This document shows positions 48,053 to 55,243 of a stretch of 64,000 bases of DNA, in pieces. The DNA comes from Gammaproteobacteria bacterium (GTDB lineage: Bacteria; Pseudomonadota; Gammaproteobacteria; Arenicellales; UBA868), in contig JAKUQR010000008.1 in assembly GCA_022450155.1 (NCBI GenBank), forward strand, positions 62,001 through 126,000. The letters are read 5' to 3'. The notes beneath the pieces are model-generated. The model made no database searches. It worked only from the letters and a program-made list of their open reading frames with translations, and had not been told where the DNA came from. Each line of letters begins with the position of its first letter. Position 1 is the first letter of the stretch. Made by a program: the position numbers and the translations under genes.

Positions 48053-49042
48053 ATGTCCTTTAAGGCGTTCAGGATACACCAGGAGGGGAAAGATGTTCGG
48101 GTCGGGTTCGAACAACTCGAGATAGATGACCTGACTGAAGGTAATGTGGTCATTAAGGTTCACTATTCAGACATCAATTATAAAGATGCGCTCGCAGCCA
48201 CCGGAACAGCTCGAATACTGCGGGCAGACGCTCTCAACGGGGGCATCGATCTAGCCGGCGTCGTGACGAGTTCTGAAAGCGATCGCTTCAGCGTAGGCGA
48301 CCAGGTGCTGGTGTGTGGTGCCCTGTTGTCGGAGACAGTCGATGGAGGTTATTCAGAGTACGCCCGTATACCCTCAGACAGTATCGTCCCGCTTCCAGAC
48401 GGGCTGACACTCCATGAATCGATGGCCCTGGGGACAGCGGGTTTTACGGCGGCGCTGGCCATAATTCGTCTTGAAGAAAACGGACAGGATCCCGCTAATG
48501 GGGCCATGATTGTGACCGGTGCTACCGGAGGTGTGGGCAGTATTGCCATTGAAATGCTGGCCAGCAAGGGATATGACGTGGTCGCCCTGACCGGTAAATC
48601 CGACCAGCACGACTATTTGCGCGAGCTGGGTGCCAGTGATTTTGTTGACCGTGGTTCACTGGAGATGGGGAGCCGACCTCTGGAAAAAGCTTTGTGGGGA
48701 GGTGCTGTAGATAATGTTGGAGGAGAAGTCCTGGGCTGGCTGACGCGGACCGTGAAGCCGTGGGGGAGCATTGCTTCAATCGGTAATGTCGGAGGAATCA
48801 AACTGGAGACAACTGTGCTTCCTATGATATTGCGAGGTGTTTCCCTACTGGGTATAAACTCGATCGAAATGTCGAACGAATTGCGCAATCGGGCGTGGAG
48901 TCGGTTAGCTACCGACCTCAAGCCGGCACACCTTGACATGATCTCGGGCCGGACTATCGATTTTGACATGCTGCCAGAGGCGTTCAGCCCCTATATCGAT
49001 GGTCGCGTTACGGGTAGAACAGTGGTGCGAATCAGCGACTAG
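48053..49042 (+). CDS. acuI: Acrylyl-CoA reductase family protein (AcuI/YhdH)
   Basis: The protein has 329 aa, a zinc-free MDR oxidoreductase. IKVHYSDINYKDALAATG near residue 37 and ATGGVGSIAIEMLASKGYDVVALTGK (NADPH Rossmann) are characteristic of YhdH/AcuI. AcuI reduces toxic acryloyl-CoA to propionyl-CoA during DMSP and acrylate use in marine bacteria. Propionyl-CoA could enter the carboxylase-epimerase route encoded at 7-10 kb. A general detoxification role is the cautious reading. Confidence 0.88.
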   Translation: MSFKAFRIHQEGKDVRVGFEQLEIDDLTEGNVVIKVHYSDINYKDALAATGTARILRADALNGGIDLAGVVTSSESDRFSVGDQVLVCGALLSETVDGGYSEYARIPSDSIVPLPDGLTLHESMALGTAGFTAALAIIRLEENGQDPANGAMIVTGATGGVGSIAIEMLASKGYDVVALTGKSDQHDYLRELGASDFVDRGSLEMGSRPLEKALWGGAVDNVGGEVLGWLTRTVKPWGSIASIGNVGGIKLETTVLPMILRGVSLLGINSIEMSNELRNRAWSRLATDLKPAHLDMISGRTIDFDMLPEAFSPYIDGRVTGRTVVRISD

Positions 49043-49160
49043 ACGGTCCTGAACTGTTCACCCGTGGGCAGACAAGGACATTGACAGTACTTCAAAGGCG
49101 GTCCTGCTCCCATCGGGCTGTGGGTTCGTGGGATAAATGGTTTCAGTAAGGAGATAGAGT

Positions 49161-50012
49161 GTGGTACAGATCAAACGGCACATGAGCGCAACGGCGTTTA
49201 AGGCATGGCCTTCCAAGGCCATCACATTGTTGGGGATGTCGGGGTCGGGTAAAACCACACTCGCGAGTAAGCTGCCTCGAGATACCTGGTTCCATTATTC
49301 AGGAGATTACCGAATCGGCACCCGTTATCTGGATGAGCCTATTTTGGACAACATCAAGCGGGAGGCGATGAAAGTGCCGTTTCTGGCAGACTTGCTGCGT
49401 TCGGATTCAATTTATATCTGCCACAACATTACGATCAATAACCTCACGCCGGTCGCCAGCTTTCTCGGTATGATCGGTGATCCAGAATTGGGCGGATTGT
49501 CTGTGACCGAGTTTAAGCGACGTCAGGTACTCCACCGGTCAGCCGAAATTGCAGCGATGTACGATGTACGTGACTTCATCCAAAAGTCATCTCAGACCTA
49601 TGGCTATCCGCATTTCATCAATGATGCCGGTGGCAGTCTGTGTGAACTCGATGAGCCTGATGTGATCCGCCAGTTGGCTGAAGAGACGTTGATCTTGTAT
49701 CTAAAGCCCTCTGTGGCATTACTCAATCAGATTGTTGAGCGGTCACTGATGGCCCCGAAGCCGATGTATTACCAGGAAAGATTTTTGGATCATGTCCTGC
49801 CGTTGTACCTGGCTGAAAACAGTCTCGATGGACCGGAACAGATTGACCCTGGAAATTATTTCCGCTGGATGTTCCCACTGCTAGTAGAGCATCGACTGCC
49901 GTTGTACGAGGCTATTGCGCAAGAATACGGCGTAGTGGTCGAGGCGGATCGGGTTGATGATATCAAGGGTGAGGATGACTTTCTCGAACTCGTTGCCAAT
50001 GGCCGTGGTTGA
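49161..50012 (+). CDS. P-loop protein of unknown function, linked to metA
   Basis: The protein has 283 aa; start GTG 49161 with AAGGAG 7 bases upstream. Walker A is LLGMSGSGKTTLASK near residue 26, the shape of small-molecule kinases. FHYSGDYRIGTRYLDEP and INDAGGSLCELDE are conserved-looking acidic segments. It lies 3 bp before metA and must be cotranscribed. I do not know a described function; an ATPase annotated next to homoserine acyltransferase occurs in other proteobacteria. Confidence 0.75.
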   Translation: MVQIKRHMSATAFKAWPSKAITLLGMSGSGKTTLASKLPRDTWFHYSGDYRIGTRYLDEPILDNIKREAMKVPFLADLLRSDSIYICHNITINNLTPVASFLGMIGDPELGGLSVTEFKRRQVLHRSAEIAAMYDVRDFIQKSSQTYGYPHFINDAGGSLCELDEPDVIRQLAEETLILYLKPSVALLNQIVERSLMAPKPMYYQERFLDHVLPLYLAENSLDGPEQIDPGNYFRWMFPLLVEHRLPLYEAIAQEYGVVVEADRVDDIKGEDDFLELVANGRG

Positions 50013-50015
50013 ATA

Positions 50016-51086
50016 ATGCCATTAGTTGCGAATACACAACTGCCCAGTTTCAGTCGGTACCGCGCCGAAGGCGGAGAGGTACTGACGCCGCGTCGAGCTC
50101 AGGAACAGTCGATACGCGAACTGCATATCGGTCTTTTCAACATGATGCCGGACGCTGCCCTGGAGCCTACGGAACGGCAGTTTCTTCGGCTTGTAGGCGG
50201 CTGTAACCGCATCGCCCAGTTTTATATTTATCCGTTTACCGCCCGCACAATCCCCCGTGGAGACAAGGCCAGACGACACATCGATCAGTACTATTTTCAG
50301 ACAGAAGATATCGAAGCGTCAGGTCTGGATGCGCTGATTCTCAGTGGTGCAAATCCAGTCTATCCCAGGCTGGTTGACGAGGCATTTTGGGAGCCACTGT
50401 GTAGTCTGCTCGACTGGGCCAGAATAAATGTCACGTCCACACTGTGTGCCTGCCTGGCGACCCATGCAGCACTATTGCATTTTCATGGCATTGAGCGTCA
50501 GCCGCTGCCGGCAAAACGCTGGGGTGTATTCAGTCACCAGACAAAACCTGGTCATCCACTGGTACAGGGGGCCAATACCCGCTTCGATGTACCCCACTCG
50601 CGCTGGAACGAAATTTATCCGGAGCAGATGAACTCGGCCAACCTCAAAATCCTGATGGAAAGTGGCGAGGCCGGTGTCCATCTGGCAACCAGCGAAGATG
50701 GTTTCAGGTTTGTCTATTTCCAGGGGCATCCAGAATATGACCATAACAGCCTGCTCAAGGAGTATAAACGCGAAGTCGTCCGTTATCTGATTGGTGAAAT
50801 CAAAGATTACCCGTCTTACCCGGACAGCTATTTTCTGGAAGACGCAAAAAAAGTTCTACAACGTTTTCAGGACAAAGCAATGAAGTCCTCCGACAAACCG
50901 AGTTTAGTAGATCAGTTTCCTGAGACAGATATCCAGGTTCATAACACTTGGGGAGACACGGGGAAGGTGGTTGTCAATAACTGGCTGGGAACTGTTTACC
51001 AGATCACTCATCAGGAGCGCAGGAAACCTTTTATGGATGGCGTTGATCCGGCCAATCCGCTGGCTTACCTGACCGGCTACAGATAA
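50016..51086 (+). CDS. metA: Homoserine O-acyltransferase, MetA (HTS) family
   Basis: The protein has 356 aa. LHIGLFNMMPDAALEPTERQFLRL is the MetA N-terminal motif, the active-site cysteine is in TSTLCACLATHAALLHFHGI, and QGHPEYDHNSLLKEYKRE holds the catalytic His and Glu. The segment around the nucleophile differs from E. coli (GICWGAQA). The residues that decide acetyl versus succinyl transfer could not be assigned safely; the only sulfhydrylase in the window is of MetY type, which uses O-acetylhomoserine. Confidence 0.88.
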   Translation: MPLVANTQLPSFSRYRAEGGEVLTPRRAQEQSIRELHIGLFNMMPDAALEPTERQFLRLVGGCNRIAQFYIYPFTARTIPRGDKARRHIDQYYFQTEDIEASGLDALILSGANPVYPRLVDEAFWEPLCSLLDWARINVTSTLCACLATHAALLHFHGIERQPLPAKRWGVFSHQTKPGHPLVQGANTRFDVPHSRWNEIYPEQMNSANLKILMESGEAGVHLATSEDGFRFVYFQGHPEYDHNSLLKEYKREVVRYLIGEIKDYPSYPDSYFLEDAKKVLQRFQDKAMKSSDKPSLVDQFPETDIQVHNTWGDTGKVVVNNWLGTVYQITHQERRKPFMDGVDPANPLAYLTGYR

Positions 51087-51096
51087 CCTGAAGGAA

Positions 51097-51125
51097 TTGA
51101 CACACCGGGCTGAGGGCGTTAGCCT
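51097..51125 (+). promoter_or_regulatory. Promoter of the homocysteine methyltransferase gene
   Basis: Perfect -35 TTGACA (51097-51102), 17-base spacer, -10 TAGCCT (51120-51125, three of six consensus bases). The predicted start of transcription, about 51132, lies five bases before the riboswitch stem P1. Confidence 0.65.
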
Positions 51126-51136
51126 AGTTGATCTAA

Positions 51137-51189
51137 GGCGCCGATTTGATGGTCAGCTTGCGGGCGCTCAATAAATTTGCTAAAGCGAG
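51137..51189 (+). ncRNA. SAM-II riboswitch
   Basis: P1 is GGCGCC (51137-51142) with GGCGCT (51163-51168), six pairs with one G-U. The loop begins GATTT (51143-51147) directly after P1, and after the 3' strand come AATAAAT (51170-51176) and GCTAAA (51179-51184). These blocks occur in the same order and spacing as in the SAM-II aptamer (the Sargasso Sea metX RNA reads GAUUU, AUAAAU, GCUAAA). SAM-II binds S-adenosylmethionine in an H-type pseudoknot and lowers expression of methionine genes. It precedes the homocysteine S-methyltransferase gene. Confidence 0.85.
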
Positions 51190-51203
51190 AGTGTTGTCAC
51201 AAA

Positions 51204-51236
51204 CCCGCTCTAGCAACAGCCGGCGCGGGCTTTTTT
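51204..51236 (+). terminator. Attenuator terminator downstream of the SAM-II aptamer
   Basis: CCCGC (51204-51208) pairs with GCGGG (51225-51229), followed by C and six Ts (51231-51236). The 5' arm CCCGCTCTAGC (51204-51214) can also pair with GCTAAAGCGAG (51179-51189) of the aptamer, nine of eleven positions, giving an antiterminator that the folded pseudoknot would prevent. Confidence 0.7.
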
Positions 51237-51274
51237 ATGTCTGCTGCGCGCTTTAACGACAAAGGTATTAATCC

Positions 51275-52306
51275 GTGACCCAGATCCAACAGCTTCTTCA
51301 GCAGCAAGACTGGTTGCTCGCCGACGGTGCAACCGGAACCAATTATTTTGATATGGGACTTGAGTCCGGTGATGCACCGGAGTTGTGGAACACAGATCAT
51401 GTTGACCGAGTTGCAGATCTGCACCGAAGGTTTATCAGCGCCGGGGCTGACATTGTTCTAACAAACAGTTTTGGCGCTACTCGTTATCGTCTCCAGTTGC
51501 ACGGCGCACAAGATCGTGTCACTGAACTGAATGATGCCGCTGCAGCGATTGCACGCGAGGAAGCGGACCGGGCAGACCATCCGGTTGTGGTCGCTGGCTC
51601 GATCGGACCCACCGGCGAAATTCTCCAGCCGGTTGGCAATCTTTCACTCGAAGATGCCACCGAAGCATTTACAGAGCAGGCACAAGCACTGGCATCTGGA
51701 GGTGTCGATGTGCTCTGGCTCGAGACGCTGTCCTCCAAAGAGGAAATGCGTGCCGCAGGGCAGGGAGCAGCAACGACCGGACTGCCGGTTGTAGCAACCA
51801 TGACATTCGATACCAATGGCAGCACCATGATGGGGGTTTCGCCGATGGAACTTGTTGGTCTTTATCGCGAAATGGTACCCCGACTGGTGGCGTTTGGCGC
51901 AAACTGCGGTATCGGGGCTGCTGATCTATTGGGTGCATTACTGGCAATGGTCAAACAGCTCGATGAAAGAGACATCCTGGTGGCGAAGTCAAACTGTGGA
52001 ATACCGGCATACGTTGATGGTCGAATCCAGTACAGTGGAACTCCCGAGTTGATGGCTGAATATGCACGCCTGTCGTTGAACGCAGGCGCGCGAATTATTG
52101 GCGGCTGTTGTGGTACAACACCGGATCACCTGAAGGCCATGCGACTCGCGCTTGAAAGCCACCAGAAAAGCGATGTGCCGGATATCGATACTGTGGTGGG
52201 GGAGCTCGGGCCTATAACCGAGGGCACACGGGCGCGTTGTTTAGATATGCACGACAGGCCCGAAACGGGGCGGGTACGTAAGGGAAGACGCCGCCGGGAC
52301 CGCTAG
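51275..52306 (+). CDS. Homocysteine S-methyltransferase (betaine-homocysteine methyltransferase-like)
   Basis: The protein has 343 aa; start GTG 51275 with AAAGG upstream. It is a single homocysteine-binding TIM barrel: DGATGTNYFDMGL at the start, NSFGATRYRL, GSIGPTGE, ANCGIGAADLL with the first zinc Cys and GGCCGTTPDHLKAM with the second pair. There are no cobalamin or folate domains, so it is not full-length MetH. Similar proteins in marine bacteria are called Bmt or use S-methylmethionine (MmuM). The dimethylglycine dehydrogenase-like gene 3 kb downstream would fit betaine as the methyl donor, with dimethylglycine as the product; that is inference. It is under the SAM-II switch. Confidence 0.87.
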   Translation: MTQIQQLLQQQDWLLADGATGTNYFDMGLESGDAPELWNTDHVDRVADLHRRFISAGADIVLTNSFGATRYRLQLHGAQDRVTELNDAAAAIAREEADRADHPVVVAGSIGPTGEILQPVGNLSLEDATEAFTEQAQALASGGVDVLWLETLSSKEEMRAAGQGAATTGLPVVATMTFDTNGSTMMGVSPMELVGLYREMVPRLVAFGANCGIGAADLLGALLAMVKQLDERDILVAKSNCGIPAYVDGRIQYSGTPELMAEYARLSLNAGARIIGGCCGTTPDHLKAMRLALESHQKSDVPDIDTVVGELGPITEGTRARCLDMHDRPETGRVRKGRRRRDR

Positions 52307-52339
52307 CCGATCGACAGTTAAAGCGGTTATGCTTGTCTT

Positions 52340-53263
52340 ATGAAGCATGCTTTTATCATGGATCCGCTGGAGAGGGTCAAGGCCTACAAGGACACCAGTT
52401 ACTTCTTGATGCTCGCAGCGTGCGAGCGGGGACATCAGGTCTACTATCTTGATGCCGGTGACTTGTACGTAAAAGATTCGTCAGTTATCGCGACAGCGCA
52501 GCGGGTTAATGTGCAGGATGACCCACAGGTTCCTTTCCAACCTGAATCAGCAGAACCCGTCCTGCTGGCAGACATGGATGCTGTGTGGATCCGCACCGAT
52601 CCCCCGGTAGACCGCGCCTATTTTTATATGACAATGCTGCTGGACCTGTTGCCAGCACATGTCAAGGTGGTCAATCGACCGTCGACCATACGTGACTGGA
52701 ACGAAAAACTTGCCGCACTGCAATATCCGCAGTTCACACCGGCAACCATGGTTGCCAGGCACTCGGCGCAGATCATTGACTTTGTACACCAGCACGGTCG
52801 CACCACTTTAAAACCAATTGATGGTCATGGAGGTGCGGGCATCATTTTTGTGGATGCCGAACAGGCTGATCTCGAGTCTCAGATCAGACTCGTAACCCAT
52901 GGTGATTCTCACTGGGTGATTGTTCAGCAGTATCTTGATGCAGCGAAGGAGGGGGATAAGCGAATTCTGCTGCTGAACGGTGAGCCCCTGGGTGCAATTC
53001 TTCGCCTGCACGCTGAGGGGGTGGAACTGAATAATCTGGATCAGGGTGGCGAGGCACTGGCCAGCAAACTCCTTGACCGTGACCGGGAGATTTGTGCCGG
53101 GTTAAAGGCAGATCTTGTTTCGCGGGGTGTGGTTTTTGCAGGAATTGATGTGATCGGCGGCATGCTGATCGAAATCAACATCACCAGTCCGACCGGACTT
53201 CAGGAGATGAGTCGACACGACAATCGAAGTTACCACAAAGAAATTATGGCAAGTCTGGAATAA
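52340..53263 (+). CDS. gshB: Glutathione synthetase
   Basis: The protein has 307 aa. IMDPLERVKAYKDTSYFLMLAA is the GshB start; the ATP-grasp part has LKPIDGHGGAGIIFV and EINITSPTGLQEMSR near the end. It joins gamma-glutamylcysteine and glycine. The gshA partner is not in the window. It lies 33 bp after the methyltransferase gene and may share the SAM-controlled transcript. Confidence 0.95.
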   Translation: MKHAFIMDPLERVKAYKDTSYFLMLAACERGHQVYYLDAGDLYVKDSSVIATAQRVNVQDDPQVPFQPESAEPVLLADMDAVWIRTDPPVDRAYFYMTMLLDLLPAHVKVVNRPSTIRDWNEKLAALQYPQFTPATMVARHSAQIIDFVHQHGRTTLKPIDGHGGAGIIFVDAEQADLESQIRLVTHGDSHWVIVQQYLDAAKEGDKRILLLNGEPLGAILRLHAEGVELNNLDQGGEALASKLLDRDREICAGLKADLVSRGVVFAGIDVIGGMLIEINITSPTGLQEMSRHDNRSYHKEIMASLE

Positions 53264-53324
53264 ACCCGCGGTCAGATTGAATCGTATTTAAAAACTGCCG
53301 GTAGTTACAGCTGTCTGGTACCAA

Positions 53325-53759
53325 TCAGGAACGCCGTGGGAGTACAACCACGACACTCTTGGATAGCCGATCATGCCAGGCTCGATTTTGTGGGTCGATG
53401 GCAACCCAGAAAAACCCAAGTCCCAGTGCCAGCCAGGACAACAGTGCGCTCAAGAAGCGGACAACTGCAGTTGACCATGTCAGGTTTTGACCGTCGATAC
53501 GATACAGTTGAAGTCGCCAGGCCCGCATGCCGAGTGTCTGGCCACCATGCGTCCAGAACCAGCCGAAAAATAGGAAACAGACCACGACCAGGTAAATCTG
53601 AATGAGAGCCCGTACCCCGGCAGATGCATCTGCCGCGGACTGAAAAAAAGGCAGTGGAATAGCAGCAACAATCATAACGCCTGCAAGCAGGAACCCGTCG
53701 TACAGCATGGCACCGAGACGCCTGAGCAGACCGGCATGACGCCTACAATCAGAATTCAC
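53325..53759 (-). CDS. RDD family membrane protein
   Basis: The protein has 144 aa. It begins CRRHAGLLRRLGAMLYDGFLLAG, which holds the Arg and Asp (R..D) of the RDD domain, and has three or four hydrophobic helices. GGQTLGMRAWRLQL is the other family motif. It may be a small inner-membrane transporter or accessory protein; RDD proteins have been tied to ion/proton exchange. It lies just downstream of the split tRNA gene on the same strand. Confidence 0.88.
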   Translation of the reverse strand: MNSDCRRHAGLLRRLGAMLYDGFLLAGVMIVAAIPLPFFQSAADASAGVRALIQIYLVVVCFLFFGWFWTHGGQTLGMRAWRLQLYRIDGQNLTWSTAVVRFLSALLSWLALGLGFFWVAIDPQNRAWHDRLSKSVVVVLPRRS

Positions 53760-53812
53760 AGGCTGCTCACAGACTTATACACAGGTTTCCCACAGGCAGA
53801 AACAGGCTTGAT

Positions 53813-54112
53813 TGGCGCCCCCGGCAAGATTCGAACTTGCGACCTATCGCTTCTTACCACTGCAATTTTCATTGCCAGTCACTCACTGTTTGTGGTCTGG
53901 ACTTTATCTTCACCGCTAGGCTATAGGCCCTTAGGTGCTGCCCGTCAAGTCTCTACACCTTCCCACCCAGTGTGGGCTTGGCTCGGTATTGCCACCACCC
54001 GGAGTGCTGAGGGTTCACCGAGTTTGAGCAGATTCACGCAGGGCGTTTCCGACCCTGGTGCCCAGGTTTGACTCAGGAGGCGATTGCTCTATCCTAGCTG
54101 AGCTACGGGGGC
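53813..54112 (-). tRNA. tRNA-Arg (CCU), split by a group I intron
   Basis: The 5' exon is 54112-54075 on the minus strand: acceptor GCCCCCG, D-arm GCTC...GAGC, anticodon stem ATCGC, then CTCCT ending with the anticodon CCT. The 3' exon is 53852-53813: AA, stem GCGAT, variable AGGTC, T-arm GCAAG-TTCGAAT-CTTGC, acceptor CGGGGGC, G and an encoded CCA. Joined, the loop is CTCCTAA, which is the loop of E. coli tRNA-Arg(CCU). All stems pair perfectly and the mature RNA has 78 bases. Without removing the insert no tRNA forms. An extended -10 lies just upstream. Confidence 0.93.
53853..54074 (-). ncRNA. Group I self-splicing intron (IC3-like, 222 nt) in tRNA-Arg
   Basis: The insert starts after anticodon base U36 and ends with G (53853), as required for group I introns (5' exon ends with U, intron ends with G). 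Conserved cores on the minus strand: GGCAATACCGAGCCAAGCC (53993-53975), AGAGACTTGACGGGC (53954-53940) and GAAGATAAAGTCC (53911-53899), which resemble the Q, R and S elements of the cyanobacterial trnL and Azoarcus introns. P2 (54057-54039) and P9 (53875-53862) are hairpins capped with GAAA tetraloops, as in the Azoarcus ribozyme. No homing endonuclease is encoded. The size is close to the 205-249 nt of the bacterial tRNA introns known in Azoarcus and Agrobacterium. Confidence 0.92.
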
Positions 54113-54125
54113 GCATGGTCACCAA

Positions 54126-54154
54126 ATTATACCAAGTCTCTGGAACCTGATCAT
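54126..54154 (-). promoter_or_regulatory. Promoter of the split tRNA-Arg gene
   Basis: Minus-strand TATAAT (54131-54126) preceded by TGG (extended -10), and ATGATC (54154-54149) as a weak -35 with a 17-base spacer. It is 14 bases from the tRNA 5' end. Confidence 0.55.
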
Positions 54155-54198
54155 GCGAATGAGCCAAGGCAAGAAAGGTTTGAAGATGGAACGAATAA

Positions 54199-54232
54199 TA
54201 GGGGTGTCCCGATCGATACCGGGACACCCCTA
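54199..54232 (-). terminator. Long hairpin, probable terminator
   Basis: TAGGGGTGTCCCG (54199-54211) and its exact complement (54220-54232) form a 13-bp stem with an 8-base loop. On the minus strand TTATT follows. It probably ended the permease gene whose 3' end remains next to it. Confidence 0.55.
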
Positions 54233-54256
54233 GTTCAAAGAAACGTCACCGCGGGT

Positions 54257-54415
54257 TCAAGATTCCTGTTCGTCGGGAAGAACTAGATTAAGAACTGCCG
54301 CAATCACGGCGGCCGGTAATAGGCCGGACGTCATCAATATTGGCAAAGTGGTCCCTCCGATGTGTTGCAGAGACTCGGGCACCATTTTTAACCCCATTCC
54401 GCTCTCAACAGAGCA
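54257..54415 (-). pseudogene. C-terminal remnant of a nucleobase permease-like protein
   Basis: The minus strand encodes MGLKMVPESLQHIGG and, further on, LPAAVIAAVLNLVLPDE before a stop. This resembles the last two helices of xanthine/uracil permeases (NCS2 family). The rest of the gene is missing: the adjacent upstream sequence belongs to the oxygenase-like gene. The remaining part is too short to work. A hairpin that could be its old terminator lies at 54199-54232. Confidence 0.5.
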
Positions 54416-54447
54416 GAAGTGAGAAGCACGCAACGTTTTGACGCCAC

Positions 54448-55089
54448 TCACTGGGGCGGTAGATGAGATTCGGATTGACGCAATACAACATTGAAGGATA
54501 TAGAGATGCGAACATCCTCTGCCAGATTCGGGTGTACCATGTGGTGGAGAAAAGCCGGCCAGATAATGAGCTGACCCGGCTCCGGCTGCACACGAAATTC
54601 CGGGTCGACCTGTCCATCGCCCTGTATGGCATTCATATTCGCCTGTGGTCTGGGATCATAGAACGATATTTCACTTGGATTTCTGTCCTGGCGGCCGGGT
54701 AGAGTGACCTTTGCGTTGGGGACTTTGATGGAATAAGTCCCGGGGAGCCATGCATGCGGGTGGTTATGCAGATTATGGTAGTCGCCAAAGCGATTAATAC
54801 TTGGCCAGCCCTGCAGCTGCCAGTCGAGCTGATAATCAATGGACAGATGGCCGATGTAACCCCTGACTGCTTTATTGATGCACTCTCGTAACCAGCTCAC
54901 AGCGGGATGGGTCGATGCCAGCAGATTCTCTGTCAGGTAGTCTGTGGTGATATTGGGACGTTCCGATTCCAGCCGCATAATCTCTAATTCAAGTGCGTTG
55001 TTTGCGGGTTCTGCAGCCGGCAGCTAATCGCGCATGATCAGCGTAGGCCAGAGTTCGAGAAATTCAGGTTTGGATAGCGTTGTAGACAC
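54448..55089 (-). pseudogene. 2OG-Fe(II) oxygenase-like protein interrupted by an in-frame TAG
   Basis: From ATG 54978 the minus strand gives 176 aa with HNHPHAWLPGTYSI, a likely Fe-binding His region, and HHMVHPNLAEDVRISISFN with the second His and the Arg that binds 2-oxoglutarate. This is the pattern of the small putative 2OG-Fe(II) oxygenase family (TIGR02466-like). The same frame extends upstream across a TAG (55024-55026) into FLELWPTLIMRD, which looks like the family's normal N-terminus, back to a GTG at 55089. So the gene either lost about 37 N-terminal codons or now starts internally at 54978. Confidence 0.6.
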
Positions 55090-55243
55090 GGCGCAACGTT
55101 AACCCGGCAGGGCACCAAATGTCAGCCAGTGTTTCACTGTTATCGAAGCACCCACTAATTAGGTACACTCCAGTTCAGAATTAAAACAGAAATTTTGATC
55201 AGCCCCTGCTATCGCAGGTCCTTTTTGGCGAGAGGTAAATACG

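Noticed and set aside
49043-49160. SAM-II-like ATAAAT upstream of the metA operon
   Set aside because: GGGATAAATGG is present, but there is no GATTT after a 5' stem and no GCTAAA behind it, so the SAM-II pattern fails.
53736-54071. 111-codon plus-strand open frame
   Set aside because: It covers the tRNA 3' exon and the group I intron on the other strand; the RNA structure explains the sequence.
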